9,128 nt of DNA. Source: Alkanindiges sp. (GTDB lineage Bacteria; Pseudomonadota; Gammaproteobacteria; Pseudomonadales; Moraxellaceae). A program made the translations under genes and the position numbers. Where the stretch lies: contig JASLIR010000414.1 in NCBI GenBank assembly GCA_030152125.1, positions 1 to 9,128 on the forward strand, written 5' to 3'. Positions 6,053 through 9,128 of this stretch are shown here, one piece after another (the first letter of the stretch is position 1; every line of letters begins with the position of its first letter). The notes under the pieces were generated by a model that worked only from the letters and a program-made list of their open reading frames with translations, was not told the DNA's origin and searched no databases.

Positions 6053-6928
6053 ATGACTGCAATTTCTGCAAGCATGGTGAAAGAACTACGTGACCGTACT
6101 GGCTTAGGCATGATGGAGTGTAAAAAAGCACTTACCGAAGCGAATGGTGACATTGAAGTAGCAATCGACAACCTCCGCAAATCTGGTCAGGCTAAAGCTG
6201 CTAAAAAAGCTGGCAACATTGCTGCTGATGGTGCAATCATCATCGCGCAAAATGGTAACCGTGCCTTACTGCTGGAAGTAAACAGCCAGACTGACTTCGT
6301 TGCTAAAGACGACAACTTTACTGCATTTGCTAACCGCGCTGCTGAAGTGGCGCTGGCTAACAACGCGACTGACGCTGCTGAAATTTCTGCCTTGAAATAT
6401 AGCGATGCAGAAACGATTGAAGAAGCGCGTGTTACGCTGGTACAGAAAATTGGTGAAAACATCCAGATTCGTCGTGGTTACATCATCGAAGGCGAAAACC
6501 TGGCTGTTTACCGTCATGGCCTGAAAATTGGTGTTGTGGTTGCCTATAAAGGCGGCAACGAAGAAACTGGTAAAGGCGTTGCAATGCATGTTGCCGCGTT
6601 TAACCCGGTTGCTGTGAATGCTGAAGACGTTCCAGCTGACGTACTGGCTAAAGAGAAAGAAATCGCTGAATCCAAGGCACGTGAATCTGGCAAGCCAGAC
6701 AACATCGTTGAAAAAATGATTAGCGGTGCTTTAGACAAATACCTGAACGAAGTAACCCTGCTGCGTCAGGCTTATGTAATCGACAACGAGAAAAAAGTTG
6801 GTGATGTACTGAAAGCTGCTGGCCTGGTAGTAACCGAGTTCAAACGTTTTGAAGTTGGCGAAGGCATTGAGAAGAAAGAAGTGAACTTCGCTGAAGAAGT
6901 TGCTGCTGCTCAGGCTGCTGCCCAGTAA
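6053..6928 (+). CDS. tsf: Elongation factor Ts
   Basis: Nucleotide exchange factor that releases GDP from EF-Tu during translation; cytoplasmic. The 291 residues are near the E. coli length of 283. The N-terminal UBA-like domain is clear ([20 protein letters not shown] and [16 protein letters not shown]), followed by [10 protein letters not shown], where Asp81-Phe82 match the EF-Tu-inserting pair. The core subdomains contain [12 protein letters not shown] and [13 protein letters not shown], and a coiled-coil/C-terminal module ends in [12 protein letters not shown]. The ATG at 6053 has AGGAG (6042-6046) 6 nt upstream, a stronger site than that of rpsB and consistent with tsf needing good initiation on a transcript partly ended upstream. 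A strong terminator follows. Confidence 0.99.
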   Translation: MTAISASMVKELRDRTGLGMMECKKALTEANGDIEVAIDNLRKSGQAKAAKKAGNIAADGAIIIAQNGNRALLLEVNSQTDFVAKDDNFTAFANRAAEVALANNATDAAEISALKYSDAETIEEARVTLVQKIGENIQIRRGYIIEGENLAVYRHGLKIGVVVAYKGGNEETGKGVAMHVAAFNPVAVNAEDVPADVLAKEKEIAESKARESGKPDNIVEKMISGALDKYLNEVTLLRQAYVIDNEKKVGDVLKAAGLVVTEFKRFEVGEGIEKKEVNFAEEVAAAQAAAQ

Positions 6929-6970
6929 TTTGCGTCATAATCCGGGCAGTAATCTGCACGGACTGTTGAG

Positions 6971-6997
6971 AAAACCCTGCTCCGGCAGGGTTTTTTT
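6971..6997 (+). terminator. Intrinsic terminator after tsf
   Basis: CCCTGC (6975-6980) and GCAGGG (6985-6990) form a perfect GC-rich stem with a TCCG tetraloop. It is extended by AAAA/TTTT and followed by seven Ts, a textbook rho-independent terminator closing the rpsB-tsf operon. Confidence 0.96.
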
Positions 6998-7053
6998 ATG
7001 GCCGGATTCACGCTATGGTTTAAACTCTAAGCAACTTATAAAGGAAAATATTG

Positions 7054-7599
7054 ATGAGTCGCCAGCCCGGAAAACAAAACCAGCCTAAGCTACCCAAGGG
7101 GGTTGTTGCTGTTATTGCACTACTGGTGGCAGGTGCTGCATTCTGGCTGGAGTCACAGCAGCAGCAGCTAGCCCCTACAAATAATGTACCAGCGGTGGAG
7201 GCAACAGCTACCACCCACGCTTCTACCTCTGATGATGCCAATACAACTCGTTTACCTGATTCGCAAGCAGACCAGCTTATCCAGCAAGCCTTTCAGCAGC
7301 AGCGTAGTGACGTTGCGGTGCAGGGACAGGCTGTGGTGAAAAAAGTATTGCCAGATGACAATAATGGTTCAAGGCACCAGCGCTTTATTATTGAATTATC
7401 GCATGGGCAAAGCGTACTCATTGCGCATAATATTGATCTGGCGGCCCGAATAGAAAATTTACAGGCGGGGCAGCAGATTGGCTTTAAAGGCGATTATGAA
7501 TATAACCCGCAAGGTGGGGTGATTCACTGGACACACCACGACCCACAAGGCCGGCATGCCGATGGCTGGTTACAGTATCAGGGCCGGACTTATCAATAA
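7054..7599 (+). CDS. DUF3465 domain protein with N-terminal membrane anchor
   Basis: 181 residues, function unknown. A basic N-terminus (residues 1-15) precedes one hydrophobic segment (about 16-32), predicting an N-in anchor or uncleaved signal. A Gln/Ala/Thr-rich linker runs to about 70. The C-terminal domain (about 72-181) resembles what I remember of DUF3465, common in Acinetobacter and other gammaproteobacteria: KVLPDD, GSRHQRFIIEL, VLIAHNIDLAARI, GGVIHWTHHDP and the terminal GRTYQ. The His/Asp-rich WTHHDP (159-164) is the most striking motif and could be functional. I chose ATG 7054, with AAGGA (7041-7045) 8 nt upstream; the TTG just before it is less likely. It stands alone between the tsf terminator and a convergent gene. 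The domain probably faces the periplasm. No enzymatic role can be claimed. Confidence 0.85.
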   Translation: MSRQPGKQNQPKLPKGVVAVIALLVAGAAFWLESQQQQLAPTNNVPAVEATATTHASTSDDANTTRLPDSQADQLIQQAFQQQRSDVAVQGQAVVKKVLPDDNNGSRHQRFIIELSHGQSVLIAHNIDLAARIENLQAGQQIGFKGDYEYNPQGGVIHWTHHDPQGRHADGWLQYQGRTYQ

Positions 7600-7630
7600 G
7601 CTGGCTATCACTAGCCAACGGAGCCAGCTT
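7598..7630. terminator. Inverted repeat between two convergent genes, possible terminator
   Basis: Perfect 9-bp arms AAGCTGGCT (7598-7606) and AGCCAGCTT (7622-7630) enclose a 15-nt loop. The loop contains AGCC (7613-7616), which could pair instead with GGCT (7603-7606). The 5' arm includes the last two bases of the DUF3465 stop codon. No T-run follows directly on either strand; the nearest on the plus strand starts about 9 bases later. It may act as a weak bidirectional terminator or transcript-end protector. Confidence 0.45.
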
Positions 7631-7643
7631 GGAAAGTATGTTT

Positions 7644-8612
7644 TTACTGTTGATGGCGTTGCCAGGGAAAGGCTTTTAAGGCATGTCGTAGCCGGTAAGA
7701 GATATCCCCGTGAATGTTGCCCAGATGCCAGGCGGCACTGGAGGTGGCTGTCATATCGGGAATCCAGTATCTGGGCTGTATGGCATCCAAAGGCTGGGGA
7801 TTATTCAGCTCAATACTGGCAGAAATAAATCCTTCTCCATCTTGCAGGCTTAACCGGGCAAGAATCAAACCTTCCTGATTACAGATTTGCGTTTCTCCCA
7901 CCATTTCTGTTTCCCAGTTAACCCAGGGCAGCAAAGGCGTCTGGCAGCGTACAGTACCAACATGCGCCGCATGTACCACAGGCACACCGGTTAAACGGGC
8001 AACCTGTTGCGGCAAGGCGTAGGATTGCTGTTTATATATTTCATGCTCGTTGCGCATCCAGCGGCCAGCTAAACCGTACCAGTTGGTGGGCATGGAATAC
8101 CAGCACATACCACCCAGTACCAGTTTTACACCTTGCTGGCGAACGCGTTGTGCCGTAGCGAACCTTGCCCATTCCCAGCCGGACATCAGGCCAACCTTGC
8201 AGTCTAACGCTGCACAGTCAATCACACCATCATCAGTGCCGCCTTTATAGAAATGATGCTCCCAGGCTGTTGGGATATCTTTGTCGTGCAGGTGTGTTCT
8301 TCCATCGGGTTCAACCAGTGTATAAGTACCGTAGGCATGCTGTCCGCGCTTACACAGAAAACCGCCAGCAATGATAATATTCAACTCTTGCGAGAGCTTT
8401 TTGAGTAAGTGCAGCGCAGTACCGTCCAGGGATTGTGGTACATGCCTATTTTGTGCAGCATACACATTGGGTGAGGTCATTGCTTCCGGTAAAACAATGA
8501 TATCAGGCTGGTCACTGCGGTAGGCATCCCTGATTAAGCCTTCAATACGCTGAAGGTTGTTATCCACTGCACCTACTTGAAGATGCGGCTGGATTGCGGA
8601 AATTTTAACCAT
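7644..8612 (-). CDS. Carbon-nitrogen hydrolase (nitrilase superfamily) lacking the catalytic Cys
   Basis: 322 residues with the nitrilase-superfamily fold signature, normally amidases, nitrilases or carbamoylases using a Glu-Lys-Cys triad. Glu43 is in VLPEAMTSP, Lys111 in LHDKDIP, and the extra conserved Glu118 in AWEHHF. The nucleophile motif, usually a Gly-x-x-x-Cys pattern before a Trp/Tyr-Asp/Glu, reads GLMSGWEW here, so position 145 is Gly (codon GGC at 8178-8180, minus strand). Cys170 in GGMCWYS lies 25 residues later and is not at the usual place. C-terminal features include VVHAAHVG, and ICNQEGLILARL near 243-254. There is no signal peptide. The ATG at 8610-8612 has no clear ribosome site. 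It diverges from a nitroreductase-family gene. It may be a non-catalytic relative, or a subfamily with another nucleophile. Substrate unknown. Confidence 0.83.
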   Translation of the reverse strand: MVKISAIQPHLQVGAVDNNLQRIEGLIRDAYRSDQPDIIVLPEAMTSPNVYAAQNRHVPQSLDGTALHLLKKLSQELNIIIAGGFLCKRGQHAYGTYTLVEPDGRTHLHDKDIPTAWEHHFYKGGTDDGVIDCAALDCKVGLMSGWEWARFATAQRVRQQGVKLVLGGMCWYSMPTNWYGLAGRWMRNEHEIYKQQSYALPQQVARLTGVPVVHAAHVGTVRCQTPLLPWVNWETEMVGETQICNQEGLILARLSLQDGEGFISASIELNNPQPLDAIQPRYWIPDMTATSSAAWHLGNIHGDISYRLRHALKAFPWQRHQQ

Positions 8613-8767
8613 AACGGCATGACTCTGGTTTTATTCAGGCAGGGTAGAATAACTGTAAAAACAGGCCTGTGGCCTAAGATAGCAAACTTTATTTAAGCAT
8701 GGCTTGTCATGCGTGTTGATGTGTTTATCTTGCTTAAGCTTTTGAACTGTTCAGTACAATAAGTAAA

Positions 8768-8794
8768 TTGACAGTTGTTTGAGGCTGCTATAAT
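8768..8794 (+). promoter_or_regulatory. Consensus promoter for the nitroreductase-family gene
   Basis: TTGACA (8768-8773) and TATAAT (8789-8794) both match the sigma-70 consensus perfectly. The spacer is only 15 bp, but TGC directly before the -10 makes an extended -10 that can compensate. Transcription should start near 8801. Just downstream, CAAATTG is repeated (8805-8811 and 8813-8819) and TGTCAA (8810-8815) mirrors the -35 TTGACA, so a repressor site over the start region is possible. Confidence 0.8.
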
Positions 8795-8827
8795 TTTGAA
8801 AACACAAATTGTCAAATTGGTGGAATC

Positions 8828-9128
8828 ATGACAGCAGATAGCACATCAGAACAAACACAAGCGCATCAGTATATTATGGTAAACGGTAAGCCACGCTACC
8901 ATGAACCGGCACCGACAGGTCTAGACCTTGAATCCTTCCGCAAGATTGTTGCCAGCCGTCGTTCGGTACGTAAGTTTACCGATAAACAGATTCCTAAAGC
9001 GGTACTGGATGACTGTCTGGATCTGGCGCTGATGGCACCTAACTCATCCAACCTGCAACCGTGGTCTTTTTATGTGGTGCGTTCCACTGATAAAAAACAG
9101 AAGCTGGTCAAAGCCTGTATGAGCCAGC
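8828..9128 (+). CDS. Nitroreductase-family flavoprotein, N-terminal part (3' end outside window)
   Basis: The first 100 residues of an FMN-dependent nitroreductase-family oxidoreductase, which typically uses NAD(P)H to reduce nitro groups, quinones or flavins. An N-terminal extension of about 35 residues precedes the core, in which SRRSVRKFTDKQIP (43-56) is the first FMN-phosphate-binding element. LALMAPNSSNLQPWSFYVV (66-84) is the second, with Asn72, Ser74 and Gln77 at the usual FMN-contact region. The ATG at 8828 has GGTGGA (8819-8824) 3 nt upstream, somewhat close, and the consensus promoter lies 34-60 bases upstream. Substrate specificity cannot be judged because the C-terminal half is missing. 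The N-terminal extension is not part of the minimal family domain and may be subfamily-specific. Confidence 0.9.
   Translation, partial: MTADSTSEQTQAHQYIMVNGKPRYHEPAPTGLDLESFRKIVASRRSVRKFTDKQIPKAVLDDCLDLALMAPNSSNLQPWSFYVVRSTDKKQKLVKACMSQ

Noticed and set aside
7556..7828. Plus-strand frame of 90 codons after the DUF3465 gene
   Set aside because: It begins inside the DUF3465 gene and is mostly antisense to the well-supported nitrilase-family gene.
1..9128. Mobile element, prophage, CRISPR array, toxin-antitoxin or defence cassette
   Set aside because: No transposase, integrase, terminal repeats, spaced repeats or defence-type domains are visible; nearly all coding space is taken by conserved chromosomal genes.

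Overview
The window looks like a chromosomal, mostly housekeeping segment of a gammaproteobacterium. From remembered family sequences, ribosomal protein S2, EF-Ts, methionine aminopeptidase and the DUF3465 protein all resemble Moraxellaceae (Acinetobacter-like) versions. That placement is an inference from memory and was not searched. There is no transposase, integrase, phage gene, CRISPR array, tRNA or rRNA, and no intergenic gap reaches 300 bases.

Left part (1-2644): the 3' end of a cytochrome b561 gene converges on an iron superoxide dismutase gene (sodB) across a strong bidirectional terminator. Behind sodB, on the same minus strand, lie a typical 2-Cys peroxiredoxin and a NIF3/YbgI-type dinuclear-metal protein. 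SodB makes hydrogen peroxide from superoxide and the peroxiredoxin removes peroxide, so the two form a small antioxidant pair, each apparently with its own leader.

Middle (2645-4873): a membrane-anchored, single-PDZ DegS/AlgW-like serine protease diverges from the NIF3 gene. It converges on map, which encodes methionine aminopeptidase, across a shared hairpin terminator.

Translation block (4874-6997): map diverges from rpsB-tsf. The rpsB promoter has a TTGGCA -35, an extended -10 and a GC-rich stretch after it. It is followed by a leader of about 180 nt with several hairpins, as expected for S2-autoregulated rpsB operons. The 173-nt rpsB-tsf gap holds a long imperfect stem-loop, a competing helix and an intrinsic terminator. 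A copy of the terminator's 3' arm lies just after the rpsB stop and could act as an antiterminator. This is the most interesting non-coding signal in the window. A clean terminator follows tsf.

Right part (7054-9128): a membrane-anchored DUF3465 protein converges on a carbon-nitrogen hydrolase (nitrilase superfamily) gene. That protein keeps the catalytic Glu and Lys positions but has Gly where the nucleophilic Cys is expected. Divergent from it, behind a promoter with perfect consensus hexamers, is the 5' end of an FMN nitroreductase-family gene that runs off the window.

I did not find a convincing new multi-gene system. The best leads are the rpsB-tsf attenuator-like RNA and the Cys-less nitrilase-like protein.
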